From Oxalobacteraceae bacterium AB_14 (GTDB lineage Bacteria; Pseudomonadota; Gammaproteobacteria; Burkholderiales; Burkholderiaceae_D), in contig KB906725.1 of NCBI GenBank assembly GCA_000381565.1, positions 1,939,731 to 2,003,730 on the forward strand: a stretch of DNA of 64,000 nucleotides, in the 5' to 3' direction. The position numbers were made by a program, and so were the translations under genes. Below the pieces are notes generated by a model that saw nothing but the letters and a program-made list of their open reading frames with translations, was not told the DNA's origin and searched no databases. Of the stretch, positions 27,337 to 36,030 are shown one piece after another. Numbering within the stretch: the first letter of the stretch is position 1; each line of letters begins with the position of its first letter.

Positions 27337-30101
27337 TGCGCGGCCTGTTGTGTTGCCTGCTGTTGGCGCTGTGCCGGCTGTGCGCAGCGCAGGTCACGCA
27401 GGTCCAGTACCTGAGCGGCACGGACAAGGATCACCGCGTGGACTGGGAGTTCATGGTCAACGGCGGGCGCAATAGCGGGACCTGGAGGACCATTCCGGTG
27501 CCGTCGAACTGGGAGATGGAGGGCTACGGCACCTACCGCTACTTCAGCGACTGGCAGGACGGTCCCGCGCCGGACAATACCGGCGTCTATCGCCATGCGT
27601 TCAAGGTGCCGGCCGATTGGCGGGGCAAGCACATCGACATCGTCTTCGGCGGCGCCATGACGGATACGCTGGTGAAGGTCAACGGCCAGCCGGCGGGGCC
27701 GGTGCACCAGGGCGGGTTCTACGAGTTCCGTTACGATATTTCGGCGCTGCTGAAGCCGGGCGAGGAGAACCGGCTGGAGGTGACGGTGCGCCGCTACTCC
27801 GCCGACGCATCCGTCAACCGCGCCGAGCGTAGCGCGGACTTCTGGCTGTTCAGCGGCATCTACCGGCCGGTATGGCTGGAGGCCGCGCCACAGCACCACA
27901 TCGAACGCGTGAGCCTGGACGCGAAGCACAACGGCGATTTCGAAGCGGACCTGTTCATGGCGGGCGGGGACGGCAAGGTGGTCGCCCGCGTGTTCACCCT
28001 GGACGGCAAGCCGCTGGGCGGCGACATGAGCGCCGGCGTGGCCGACGGCAAGGCCCATGTGCGCGGGCACGTCGACCGTATCATCCCCTGGTCGGCGGAA
28101 GCGCCGCAGCGCTATCGGGTGCGCTTCCAGCTGCTGGCCGGCGGCCGGGTGGTGCACCAGACCGACAAGGTGATCGGCTTCCGCACGGTCGAACTGCGCA
28201 AGCGCGATGGCCTCTACGTCAACGGCCAGAAGGTGCGCCTCAAGGGTTCGAACCGCCATTCGATCTGGCCGACCTCCGGCCGCACCACCAGCAAAGAGCT
28301 CAGCTACCTCGACGCGAAGCTGATGAAGGACATGAACATGAACGCGGTGCGCATGTCGCACTATCCGCCGGATGCGCACTTCCTCGATGTGGCGGACGAA
28401 GTCGGCCTCTACGTGATCGACGAGTTGACCGGCTGGCAGAAGGCCTACGACACCGGCGCCGGCACGCCGCTGGTGCGGGAGCTGGTGCAGCGCGACCAGC
28501 ATCATCCATCCGTCATCCTTTGGGCCAACGGCAACGAGGGCGGCTTCAACCAGGAGCTGGACCGGCTGTATCCGATGTGGGATATGCAGCAACGGCCGGT
28601 GATCCATCCGTGGGCGAATTTCGGCGGCATCGATACCGCGCACTACCCCGCCTACGATTGCTGCGCGACCTCGCTGTTCCATGGCCGCGACGTGTTCATG
28701 CCGACCGAATTCCTGCACGGCCTGTACGACGGCGGCGCCGGCGCCAGCCTGGACGACTGGTGGAAGGCGATGCTGGCCAATCCGCTCAGCGCCGGCGGAT
28801 TTATCTGGTCCTTTGTCGACGAGGGCATCGTCCGCGACGACAAGGGCGGCGTGATCGACGTCGCCGGCAACCTCGCGCCGGACGGCATACTCGGACCTTA
28901 CCGGGAAAAGGAAGGCAGCTTCTATGCGATCAAAAAGGTGTGGTCGCCGGTGTACTTGCCATTGTCCGAATTGTCCTCGCTGGCGCCGACCTTCGACGGC
29001 AGGATCGTGCTGGAGAACCGCTACGACTTCGCCAACCTGAATCGGATCAAGCTGGGCTGGAAGCTGGTGAAGTTCGGCGCGGACGCCGGCCACACTGTCG
29101 TTGCGCAAGGCAGCGCCAGGGCGCCCGACGTTGCGGCCGGCATGCGCGGCGCCACCCGCATCGACCTGCCGCGCGACTGGACGCAGCAGGATGCGCTGTA
29201 CCTCACCGCGGTCGATGCCGGCGGCCGTGAAATCTATACCTGGTCGTGGATGATTGCCAGCGCGGAGCAGGTCGCGGTGCGCATGCTGCCGAAGCAGCCG
29301 GCGGCGCTCGCCGCCACGTTGACGGAGCTTGCTGACGGCTTCGTGCTGCACGCCGGCGCGGTGAGCGCCACGATCGACAAGGCCACCGGCTATCTGCGTG
29401 AACTGAAAAAGGGCGACGTCGTCGCGCCGCTGACCAATGGTCCGCGTCTGGTCGCCGGTACCGCCACGTTGAAGGCGATACGGGCGGCCAGCGAAGGCGG
29501 CGATGTTGTCGTGCAGGCCGAATACGACGGCAACCTGCGCAAGATAAGGTGGCGCTTGAGCGCCGCCGGCACGCTGAGCGTCAACTATGCCTATCAGATG
29601 GAGGGCGGCAAGCCGGTGGATGCGCTCGGCGTCAGTTTCGACTATCCCGAAAAACAGGTGCGGTCGATGCGCTGGCTGGGGCGCGGGCCTTATCGCGTAT
29701 GGAAGAATCGCCGGCAGGGCGTGGAATTCGATGTCTGGAACAAGGCCTACAACGACACCGTCCCTGGCCTGTCATGGAATTACCCGGAATTCAAGGGCTT
29801 CCACGACCAGGTCTACTGGGCGCGCCTGGCGACAGCCGGCCTGCCGATCACCTTCATCAATCACGCGGACGATATCGCCCTGCGACTGTTTACGCCGCGC
29901 GAGGCGAGCGGCGAAGGCTTCGAACCCAAGTCCACGCACGTGGATTGGCCGCCAGGAGACATCTCGTTCCTGAACGCGATACTGCCCATCGGGACCAAGT
30001 TCCATGCGCCGGCGGAGCTGGGGCCGGCAGGCCAGCGTTCCCGCACGCCCAACCTGGGCGTCTGGCTGGAGAATACGATCGATATCGTCGTGGGGGACTG
30101 A
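27336..30101 (+). CDS. GH2 beta-galactosidase
   Basis: 921 residues with a signal peptide (MRGLLCCLLLALCRLCAAQ). Domain order is the usual GH2 one: jelly-roll with VPSNWEMEGYGTYRY, Ig-like domains, TIM barrel, and a C-terminal small-chain-like domain (SMRWLGRGPYRVWKNR). The acid/base is probably E401 in ANGNEGG, and the nucleophile is probably E458 in MPTEFLHG. It resembles the LacZ-like enzymes of polysaccharide loci; galactose release is the likely role but other beta-glycosides are possible. It is the last gene of the operon and ends seven bases before the convergent broken oxidoreductase gene. Confidence 0.88.
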   Translation: MRGLLCCLLLALCRLCAAQVTQVQYLSGTDKDHRVDWEFMVNGGRNSGTWRTIPVPSNWEMEGYGTYRYFSDWQDGPAPDNTGVYRHAFKVPADWRGKHIDIVFGGAMTDTLVKVNGQPAGPVHQGGFYEFRYDISALLKPGEENRLEVTVRRYSADASVNRAERSADFWLFSGIYRPVWLEAAPQHHIERVSLDAKHNGDFEADLFMAGGDGKVVARVFTLDGKPLGGDMSAGVADGKAHVRGHVDRIIPWSAEAPQRYRVRFQLLAGGRVVHQTDKVIGFRTVELRKRDGLYVNGQKVRLKGSNRHSIWPTSGRTTSKELSYLDAKLMKDMNMNAVRMSHYPPDAHFLDVADEVGLYVIDELTGWQKAYDTGAGTPLVRELVQRDQHHPSVILWANGNEGGFNQELDRLYPMWDMQQRPVIHPWANFGGIDTAHYPAYDCCATSLFHGRDVFMPTEFLHGLYDGGAGASLDDWWKAMLANPLSAGGFIWSFVDEGIVRDDKGGVIDVAGNLAPDGILGPYREKEGSFYAIKKVWSPVYLPLSELSSLAPTFDGRIVLENRYDFANLNRIKLGWKLVKFGADAGHTVVAQGSARAPDVAAGMRGATRIDLPRDWTQQDALYLTAVDAGGREIYTWSWMIASAEQVAVRMLPKQPAALAATLTELADGFVLHAGAVSATIDKATGYLRELKKGDVVAPLTNGPRLVAGTATLKAIRAASEGGDVVVQAEYDGNLRKIRWRLSAAGTLSVNYAYQMEGGKPVDALGVSFDYPEKQVRSMRWLGRGPYRVWKNRRQGVEFDVWNKAYNDTVPGLSWNYPEFKGFHDQVYWARLATAGLPITFINHADDIALRLFTPREASGEGFEPKSTHVDWPPGDISFLNAILPIGTKFHAPAELGPAGQRSRTPNLGVWLENTIDIVVGD

Positions 30102-31100
30102 TGGGCCACTAAGCGGAGGCCGTGAGCCAGGCACGATAGCGCCGGGTCAGCAGCGCCATGCGGAACTGGCCGATGATCATGGTCAGCAGCGGCGAGTAGC
30201 GGCGCGCCTGCGCCGTGTCGCCGTTGCCCAGTGCCCGCATGCGGCGTTTGACCAGCGCCATCGAGGCCACCGACGCCATGGTCTTGTCCTTCCATTCCAA
30301 CGGCGGCGGCAGCGCAGCCGGTTCGCGGCCCGCGCGCCATTGCAGCTGCAGGTCCGGCACGTCGGCCAGCGCGGTCGCGATGCCCGCGACGGCGATGCCG
30401 CTGGCCAGCACCTGCTCGGCCACGGCCTTGCGGGCGATGCCGCCTGTGGTCATGACCGGCATGCGCGCCACTGCCGCCAGGTCCTTGGCGAATTCGAGGA
30501 GGTAGGCTTCGCGCGCCAGTGTGCGCCCGTCGATGGTGCGGCCCTGCATGGCCGGGCTTTCGTAGCTGCCGCCGGACAGTTCGATTAAGTCCACCGGCAG
30601 TTCGTTCAGCAGCAGCACGACCTGCCTGGCGTCGTCCTCGGAGAAGCCGCCGCGCTGGAAGTCGGCCGAATTGAGTTTGATGGCCACGCTGAAGCCGGGC
30701 GATACGCGCGCCCGCACGGCGCGTACCACCTCCAGCAGCAGGCGTGCGCGGTTGGCCAGGCTGCCGCCCCAGTTGTCGCGGCGGCGGTTGGTCAGCGGCG
30801 ACAGGAACTGCGAGATCAGGTAGCCGTGCGCGGCGTGGATCTGAACGCCGTTGAAACCCGCCCGTTCGGCGGCGTGCGCGGTGGCGGCAAAGCGGTTGAT
30901 GACTTCCTCGATCTGCACGGTGTTCATTTCGACGGGCTGCGCAAACAGCTTGCTATGCTTGCCCATGTCCAGCGCCACCGCCGACGGCGCCCAGGCGTTG
31001 CCGCCCATGTTGGCCATCACCTGGCGGCCGGGGTGGTTAATCTGCATCCACACCTGCGCGCCTTGCTTGCCCGCCGCCTGCGCCCATGCCCGGAACGGTT

Positions 31101-32174
31101 CTAGTGGCCTGTAACAATCGAATCCGGAGTGATGCGTCTGCTTAAATCACAGTATTTCCATTTCACCGGCTTGGGCTCCTCGTTGTATTTTCTGATGTAG
31201 CGCATGAGCTTTCGCTTGAGGTCAGAAACGGAAGTGAAGACGCCACGGGCTATGACATCGCGCTCAATTTTTCCGAACCAAAGTTCGACCTGATTTAGCC
31301 AAGACGAGTAGGTTGGCGTGAAATGCATATGGACATTGGGATGCAGTTCTAGGAACGCGGTAACGAGCTTGGTCTTGTGTGCCGAGAGGTTGTCGGCAAT
31401 GACGTGAATTTCTTTGCGCTTGGGCTGGCTGGCAACGATATCAGTGAGGAAAGCGACGAACTCGGCCGACGTATGGCTGGTCGCTGTTTTACCCAGCACC
31501 TCGCCCGTTTTGGTATTGAAGGCGGCATACAAGGACAGCGTCCCATGGCGGTAGTATTCAAACCCATGTCGTTCAGCGCGTCCCGGCGACAGCGGCAAGA
31601 CCGGATCCTTACGGTTCAGTGCCTGAATAGCCGTCTTCTCGTCAACACAGAAGACGGCGGCATTCTGGGGCGGGTTCAGATAGAGGCCGATCACATCGGC
31701 CGCCTTGGTTTCAAAGTCAGGGTCGTTCGACGACAGGTAGCCTTCGAGTCGGTGGGGTTTGATTCCATGCTTGGCCCAGATGCGCGCAATCGTCATATGC
31801 GAAATACCGTCACCAAGTTCCGCAGCGAGCTTGCGGCTCGACCAATGCGTGGAGCCATCGGCAGGCTTGTGCTTCGTGGTCCGCGCAAGCACACGCGCCT
31901 CGACCTTGTCGGTGACCTTGAATCGCTCGCGCCCTGCATGGCGCGAATAAAGGCCCGCGAGTCGCTCGGCAGAAAAACGTTTGCTCCACAAGTCGATGAA
32001 GTCGTTGCAGCAGTCAAGTTTTCCCTGGATCTCTGCCCATGTGCATCCGTCGGACAGTAACAAAATCAAACGCGCGCGGCGCGCGACGTCAGCCCGAACG
32101 TTACGGGCCGAGACCTGTTGTTGAAGTTCCGTTCGCTCACTGTCGGTAAGTATCATGGCGTCCCCCTTGGACAT
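31101..32174 (-). CDS. IS630-family transposase
   Basis: 357 residues from the ATG at 32174. A start at 32156 (351 residues) is better supported by AAGGGGG just upstream. There is an N-terminal helix-turn-helix region (RRARLILLLSDGCTW) and a DDE catalytic core with FCVDEKTAIQ, VIADNLSAHKT and WLNQVELWFGKIER, the last glutamate completing the DDE triad. The frame looks complete, so the element may be active. Its stop codon TAG is formed from the TA target duplication plus the next host base, so it lies outside the element proper. Confidence 0.93.
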   Translation of the reverse strand: MSKGDAMILTDSERTELQQQVSARNVRADVARRARLILLLSDGCTWAEIQGKLDCCNDFIDLWSKRFSAERLAGLYSRHAGRERFKVTDKVEARVLARTTKHKPADGSTHWSSRKLAAELGDGISHMTIARIWAKHGIKPHRLEGYLSSNDPDFETKAADVIGLYLNPPQNAAVFCVDEKTAIQALNRKDPVLPLSPGRAERHGFEYYRHGTLSLYAAFNTKTGEVLGKTATSHTSAEFVAFLTDIVASQPKRKEIHVIADNLSAHKTKLVTAFLELHPNVHMHFTPTYSSWLNQVELWFGKIERDVIARGVFTSVSDLKRKLMRYIRKYNEEPKPVKWKYCDLSRRITPDSIVTGH

Positions 32175-32207
32175 AATGATACTCCGTTTTTAATTGTTAC
32201 AGTCCAC
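31104..32207 (-). mobile_element. IS630-family insertion sequence (1104 bp)
   Basis: Imperfect terminal inverted repeats of 27 bp (31104-31130 and 32181-32207; 22 of 27 match), starting GTGG(C/A)CTGTAACAAT and ending CGGAGT. They are flanked by a TA duplication at 31102-31103 and 32208-32209, the hallmark of IS630/Tc1-type insertion. It carries one transposase gene and sits inside the oxidoreductase gene. Confidence 0.95.
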
Positions 32208-32476
32208 TAGCGGCGTGCTGGCCTCCAGCACCACGCCGCCCGGACCGGTCATCGCGCGGCCGTCGATCATCACGTTGCCGGTGATGATCAGGCCCACGCC
32301 GCCTTCGGCCCAGCTTTGGTATAAACGGTTTAGCGCAGGGCCGGGAAGCTGGCCCGCGTCGGCCATGTTTTCTTCCATCGCGGCCTTGGCCAGGCGGTTG
32401 GGGAGGGTGCTGCCGTTCGGTAGTGTCAGTGGGGTGAACATCATGTCGGGTCCCTGCTTGGTGTACGAAATGATGT

Positions 32477-32507
32477 ATCCTAAGGTTGAAGTTCACTTTA
32501 AGGTCAA
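32477..32507 (-). promoter_or_regulatory. MerR-type promoter with 19-bp spacer
   Basis: On the minus strand, TTGACC (32502-32507) and TAGGAT (32477-32482) are separated by exactly 19 bp, the long spacing typical of MerR-activated promoters. The spacer contains the dyad TTAAAGT-GA-ACTTCAA (32486-32501), a probable operator for the adjacent MerR protein. It reads into the interrupted oxidoreductase gene. Confidence 0.8.
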
Positions 32508-32514
32508 GCAAAAA

Positions 32515-32916
32515 ATGAAAATAGGCGAATTGGCGGAGCGCTCGGGCCTTGCGCCGTCGGCGATCCGCTATTACGAGAAGGCTGGCTTGCTGCCGAAGGC
32601 GGCGCGCGGCGCCAACGGCTACCGCGTGTATGCGGAGACGGCGCTGGAGCGCCTGCACCTGATCCAGATCGGCCAGAACCTCGGCTTCACGCTGGAGGCG
32701 ATCCGCGCGGTGTCGCTGCTCGAAGGCGCGGCGTTCCAGGATGGGCTGCTGCACAACCTCGATGCGCGGCTGGGCGAGATCGAGCAGATGATGCAGACCT
32801 TGCGTACCCAGCGCGAATCGCTGCTGGACACGCGGCGGAAGCTGCAGCAGTCCTGGGCGAACAATGAATGCCTGAGCAATGCCGACCTGGCGGCGCGCGG
32901 CCCGGCAAAAAGCTAG
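32515..32916 (+). CDS. MerR-family transcriptional regulator
   Basis: 133 residues with an N-terminal winged helix-turn-helix (MKIGELAERSGLAPSAIRYYEKAGLLP, given here in part as GELAERSG and AIRYYEKAGLLP), then a dimerisation coiled coil (EIEQMMQTLRTQRESLLDTRRKL). No cysteine cluster of the SoxR or metal-sensing kind is present, with a single Cys in the C-terminal NNECLSN. It resembles MerR proteins that control adjacent NADH:flavin oxidoreductase genes. It is divergent from the broken oxidoreductase, and its operator lies just upstream of its own start. The inducer is unknown. Confidence 0.88.
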   Translation: MKIGELAERSGLAPSAIRYYEKAGLLPKAARGANGYRVYAETALERLHLIQIGQNLGFTLEAIRAVSLLEGAAFQDGLLHNLDARLGEIEQMMQTLRTQRESLLDTRRKLQQSWANNECLSNADLAARGPAKS

Positions 32917-34064
32917 AAGCCGACGATGTCGCCGTTCAGCGGCATGCGGCGGCGCAGCTTGGGCGCTCGCGGCGCGAGCTTGATCGTCGAGGTGTTGTTC
33001 AGCGCCTCGCTCTCGCTGCTGTGGCCTGCGGACGTGTAGCTGTCGAACACGAAGGGCAGGCCTTGCGAGTCGGCGAAGCTGGCGTTATCCGATACGTGGA
33101 AGTGCAGGTGCGGGGCGCCGGCGCCGCCCGTCAGGCCCAGGCGTCCCAGCGGCGCGCCGCGCTTGACGTGTTGCCCCGGCTTGACCTGCACGCTGCCCTG
33201 GCGCAGGTGGGCGTAGTGGACGAACACGCCGGGCCGCACTTCCAGCACGACGAAATTGCCATACAGGGTGCGAGCGCTCAGTTCTTCCGGCTGTTCCTGC
33301 GGCGACAGCGGCTTGCGGTCGGCCACGCCGTCTCGCATGTCGCGCACCACGCCGTCGGCGGCGGCCAGCACCTCGCTGTTCCAGCCCACCCAATCTTCGA
33401 CGCTGCTCTGCGCCAGTTTTTCCACCGGCGTGCGCACGGCATGGCCTTGCGCGTCCAGTCCGAAGAAGTCGATGGCGTGGCGCTGCGGGATGGTCAGGCG
33501 GCCGTTTTGCGCGATCACGCTGCCCCAGTGGTGCGATTGCGCGTGGCCGGGGCCTTCGTCGGCCAGCCACAGGCCGCCGCGCAGCGGCACGCCCAGTACG
33601 ACCGGCGGCCTGGGGTCGACCGCTACCGCGATGTCTTCAGCGGTTTGCAGGTCGCCCTTGGCGGTCTTGAAGGTCAGCTTGTGGCGCAGCGTGTGCGGCG
33701 CTTTGCGGCCGTCCGGCAAGGGCGCGGCGATCAGCAGCAGGGCATGCGCGCCGCCGGCGATGGCGAGGCTGTTGTCGGCTTCCAGTTCCTTGTCGGGCCG
33801 CAGCAGGGCGGCCAGCGCGGCGCCGCTGAAGGTGGCCAGCGGCCTGGCGTCGTCGTCGGCGTAGACGGCGGCGTCGGTCAGCTTCAGCACACCGCTGTCG
33901 GCGTAGAAGTTGGCGATATCCAGTTCGTAGTAGAGGCGGCGCACGCCGTCGCCGCCCGCGACCGTTTGCGGCGCGTGCAGCGCATGCGCCTCGACCGGCG
34001 CCTGCGCCGCGGCCCCGGCTCCCGCGGCGGCTATGGCCAGCAGCAGCGCCAGCGCGGCCCTCAT
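32913..34064 (-). CDS. Secreted M23-family (LytM-like) metallopeptidase
   Basis: 383 residues with a signal peptide (MRAALALLLAIAAAGAGAAAQ region). A ~200-residue beta-rich N-terminal domain is followed by a peptidase M23 domain (about 225-330). The metal motif is partly recognisable: the family H-x-H appears as HLHFHVSD, and the first zinc ligands would be in HAIDFF / GVVRDMRDG. VKPGQHVKRGAPLGRLGLTG is the typical M23 strand pair. M23 enzymes cut peptidoglycan cross-bridges or act as scaffolds. Its ATG overlaps the acetamidase stop by four bases (ATGA), so the two are co-translated. The pairing with an amidase is unexplained. Confidence 0.8.
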   Translation of the reverse strand: MRAALALLLAIAAAGAGAAAQAPVEAHALHAPQTVAGGDGVRRLYYELDIANFYADSGVLKLTDAAVYADDDARPLATFSGAALAALLRPDKELEADNSLAIAGGAHALLLIAAPLPDGRKAPHTLRHKLTFKTAKGDLQTAEDIAVAVDPRPPVVLGVPLRGGLWLADEGPGHAQSHHWGSVIAQNGRLTIPQRHAIDFFGLDAQGHAVRTPVEKLAQSSVEDWVGWNSEVLAAADGVVRDMRDGVADRKPLSPQEQPEELSARTLYGNFVVLEVRPGVFVHYAHLRQGSVQVKPGQHVKRGAPLGRLGLTGGAGAPHLHFHVSDNASFADSQGLPFVFDSYTSAGHSSESEALNNTSTIKLAPRAPKLRRRMPLNGDIVGF

Positions 34065-35062
34065 TTGAAGATCCGTTTCGGCAGCATGACATGCACGCCA
34101 ACGTTGCCGTCGACCAGCTGCGTGATCTCCATGTCCACCGCCACGCTGGAAAGCATGTAGGCGTCGTCGCGGCTCAAGTGCTTTTCCGCGACCAGGAAAT
34201 CGATCATGTCGCGCAGTGCGTGTTCGGTGGCGGTCTTCAGGTCGGGGCTGAAGCCCATCGAGATGTAATGGGTCGGAGTCTCCGCGCGTGGCCAGATCAG
34301 GTGGCGGTCCTTGTGGACGATGAAGCGGAAGCTGCCGCTCAGATAGGTCTCCAGCGCGGTGATATCCACCTCGCCGTTGCCCTGGGCGGCGTGGCCGTCG
34401 CCGGCCTGGAATAGCGCGCCCTTGGCGGCGACCGGGATGTACAGCGTGGTCCCTGCCACCAGCTCCTTGTTGTCCATGTTGCCGGCGTGGGCGAACGGCG
34501 GTGCGCTGTCGATCTTGCCGCCGGCCGGCGCCAGGCCCATGCTGCCAAAGAAGGGCTTCAGGGGAATCTCGATGCCGGGCCCGAAGTGGCCGATCATCTT
34601 TTGCCGGTCCAGCGGGATGATCTTGCTGCGGCTGTACGGATACTCCATCGGCAGGAAGCCTTTGCCCAGCGAGAAGCCGTTGCAGGCGAAGTTGGCGTCG
34701 AGGTCCACCTTGAGGATCTGCACCTCCAGCACGTCGCCCGGTTCCGCTTCGGCGATGGCGACCGGGCCGGTGAGGATATGCCCGCCGGGTCCCTTGTCCT
34801 TGACTTCGTTGTAGATGGCGGCGGTGTAGGGCGGGATGTCCTCCGGCCTGACGCCGTTGGCGATCATGCGTTCCGGCGTGCCGCAGGTGGACAGGGTTTG
34901 CATGCGCACCGTGTCGCCGCTGTGCACCGTCAGCACCGGCCTGGACTGGCCGGAGTAGTAGCCCCAGGCCACGGTGTCCGGCCGCGCCGGCAGGTTGTAG
35001 TCGGCCGCCGCGGCGGCTAGGCACAGCAGTGTTGTGGTCAACAAGAGGAGAGGGCGGCGCAT
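34061..35062 (-). CDS. Acetamidase/formamidase family protein, exported
   Basis: 333 residues from the ATG at 35062, giving a clear signal peptide (MRRPLLLLTTTLLCLAAAAAD); a start 13 codons earlier would bury it. The FmdA/AmdA fold is recognisable by VHSGDTVRMQT, GPVAIAEAEPGDVLEVQI, FGSMGLAP, the GDGHAAQGNGEVD metal-site motif and a C-terminal ALRDMIDFL helix. Family members hydrolyse formamide or short amides with zinc; periplasmic members are common but little studied. It overlaps the downstream M23 gene. 35063-35280 upstream is AT-rich and probably holds promoters for this gene and the divergent PEP-CTERM gene. Confidence 0.87.
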   Translation of the reverse strand: MRRPLLLLTTTLLCLAAAAADYNLPARPDTVAWGYYSGQSRPVLTVHSGDTVRMQTLSTCGTPERMIANGVRPEDIPPYTAAIYNEVKDKGPGGHILTGPVAIAEAEPGDVLEVQILKVDLDANFACNGFSLGKGFLPMEYPYSRSKIIPLDRQKMIGHFGPGIEIPLKPFFGSMGLAPAGGKIDSAPPFAHAGNMDNKELVAGTTLYIPVAAKGALFQAGDGHAAQGNGEVDITALETYLSGSFRFIVHKDRHLIWPRAETPTHYISMGFSPDLKTATEHALRDMIDFLVAEKHLSRDDAYMLSSVAVDMEITQLVDGNVGVHVMLPKRIFK

Positions 35063-35280
35063 GGCGGTTCCGGCGGGTTGGGGGCGAACCGACAGTGTCA
35101 CACAGCGGAGGTGCTTGTCAATCCGCGACGGGTAATCGGTGATGGCATCGTCACTGTCGGGTAATTCGGTCGAGAATTTTTATCTGCGGTTTAATTGAAA
35201 TTGTGACAATTCGTTAGGATTGTGTGGCCCGAGAAATGTTACTGTTAAGACTATGTTTTTTTATAACTCTTGGGATCATC

Positions 35281-36030
35281 ATGAAAAATGCATTCAGCGG
35301 TTTGCTGCTCAGCAGCTTGTTTTTGGCAGGTTCCGTCGCGCAGGCGGCAACGCAGGTCAGCACCAGCGGCTTCGACCTCACGATGACCGACTCGATGGAG
35401 AGGGAGAGTTTCGGCATGAACGTCGTGTCCGATGTGGGCGGAACCATCAAGATCGCGATGAAGCAGGCTGCCACCAGGGACTTTTCCGTGCTGGCTGACG
35501 GGGGGGAGATACGTTCGACCGGCGACTATGGTTGGACCCGCCTGGCCGGCGCCGTTCGGCAGGGCTATCAGATTACGTCGCTGACCCTGAGCGGCACCGT
35601 CACCGGCCTGCTGAAAGTCGGCAAACCTGATTGCGTTGGCTGCTACTGGTATGGCGATGCGACCAACGACGCATCTATCCAGTGGACGCTGACGCAGCCC
35701 GGCGCCCGCACGGGCCCTGCCGAATGGAAAACCGAGAGCTTGAACGGAGTCTCAAACTTTAGCCTGTCCTCGGCGCTGCATACCAGCGGTGCTTTCGTTT
35801 TCGATATCGACAGCTTGGCGAATGTCTACGCGGCTTCCACCGTCGTCACCATTGATCGTCCCTCCGACTATCCGACTCACTACTACCTGCCGTCGCAGTC
35901 GGCGATCCGTTTCAGCGACGTGGTCCTCACCGCCCACGTGAGTGCGGTGCCCGAACCGGAAACCTATGCGATGCTGCTGGCCGGCCTGGGGCTGGTGGCG
36001 CTGGCGCGCCGCCGGGTCAATCGGCGGTAA
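35281..36030 (+). CDS. PEP-CTERM sorted exported protein
   Basis: 249 residues: a signal peptide (...GSVAQAAT), a low-complexity beta-rich body and a C-terminal sorting tail with VPEPETYAMLLAGLGLVAL followed by ARRRVNRR. This tail is the PEP-CTERM signal recognised by the EpsH/XrtA exosortase in bacteria that make extracellular polysaccharide. Two cysteines (DCVGCYW) sit mid-protein. The body is not recognised. It converges with the next gene and the two overlap by 14 bases at their 3' ends. No exosortase gene is in the window. Confidence 0.85.
   Translation: MKNAFSGLLLSSLFLAGSVAQAATQVSTSGFDLTMTDSMERESFGMNVVSDVGGTIKIAMKQAATRDFSVLADGGEIRSTGDYGWTRLAGAVRQGYQITSLTLSGTVTGLLKVGKPDCVGCYWYGDATNDASIQWTLTQPGARTGPAEWKTESLNGVSNFSLSSALHTSGAFVFDIDSLANVYAASTVVTIDRPSDYPTHYYLPSQSAIRFSDVVLTAHVSAVPEPETYAMLLAGLGLVALARRRVNRR

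Larger units (their letters stand above)
30109..32444 (-). pseudogene. NADH:flavin oxidoreductase (Old Yellow Enzyme family), interrupted by an IS
   Basis: The N-terminal part is 32208-32444 (MMFTPLTLPNGSTLPNRLAKA, IITGNVMIDGRAM) and the C-terminal part 30109-31103 (QINHPGRQVM, GFNGVQIHAAHGYLISQFLSP, RRRDNWGGS). Removing 31104-32207 and one TA copy rejoins the frame exactly (EASTPL then EPFRAWAQAAG), so the gene was intact before insertion and has not decayed since. The reconstructed product is ~410 residues, a TIM-barrel FMN enzyme of the 2,4-dienoyl-CoA reductase-like branch of the OYE family. The gene is divergent from a MerR regulator and has a MerR-type promoter. Its physiological substrate is unknown. 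Confidence 0.92.
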
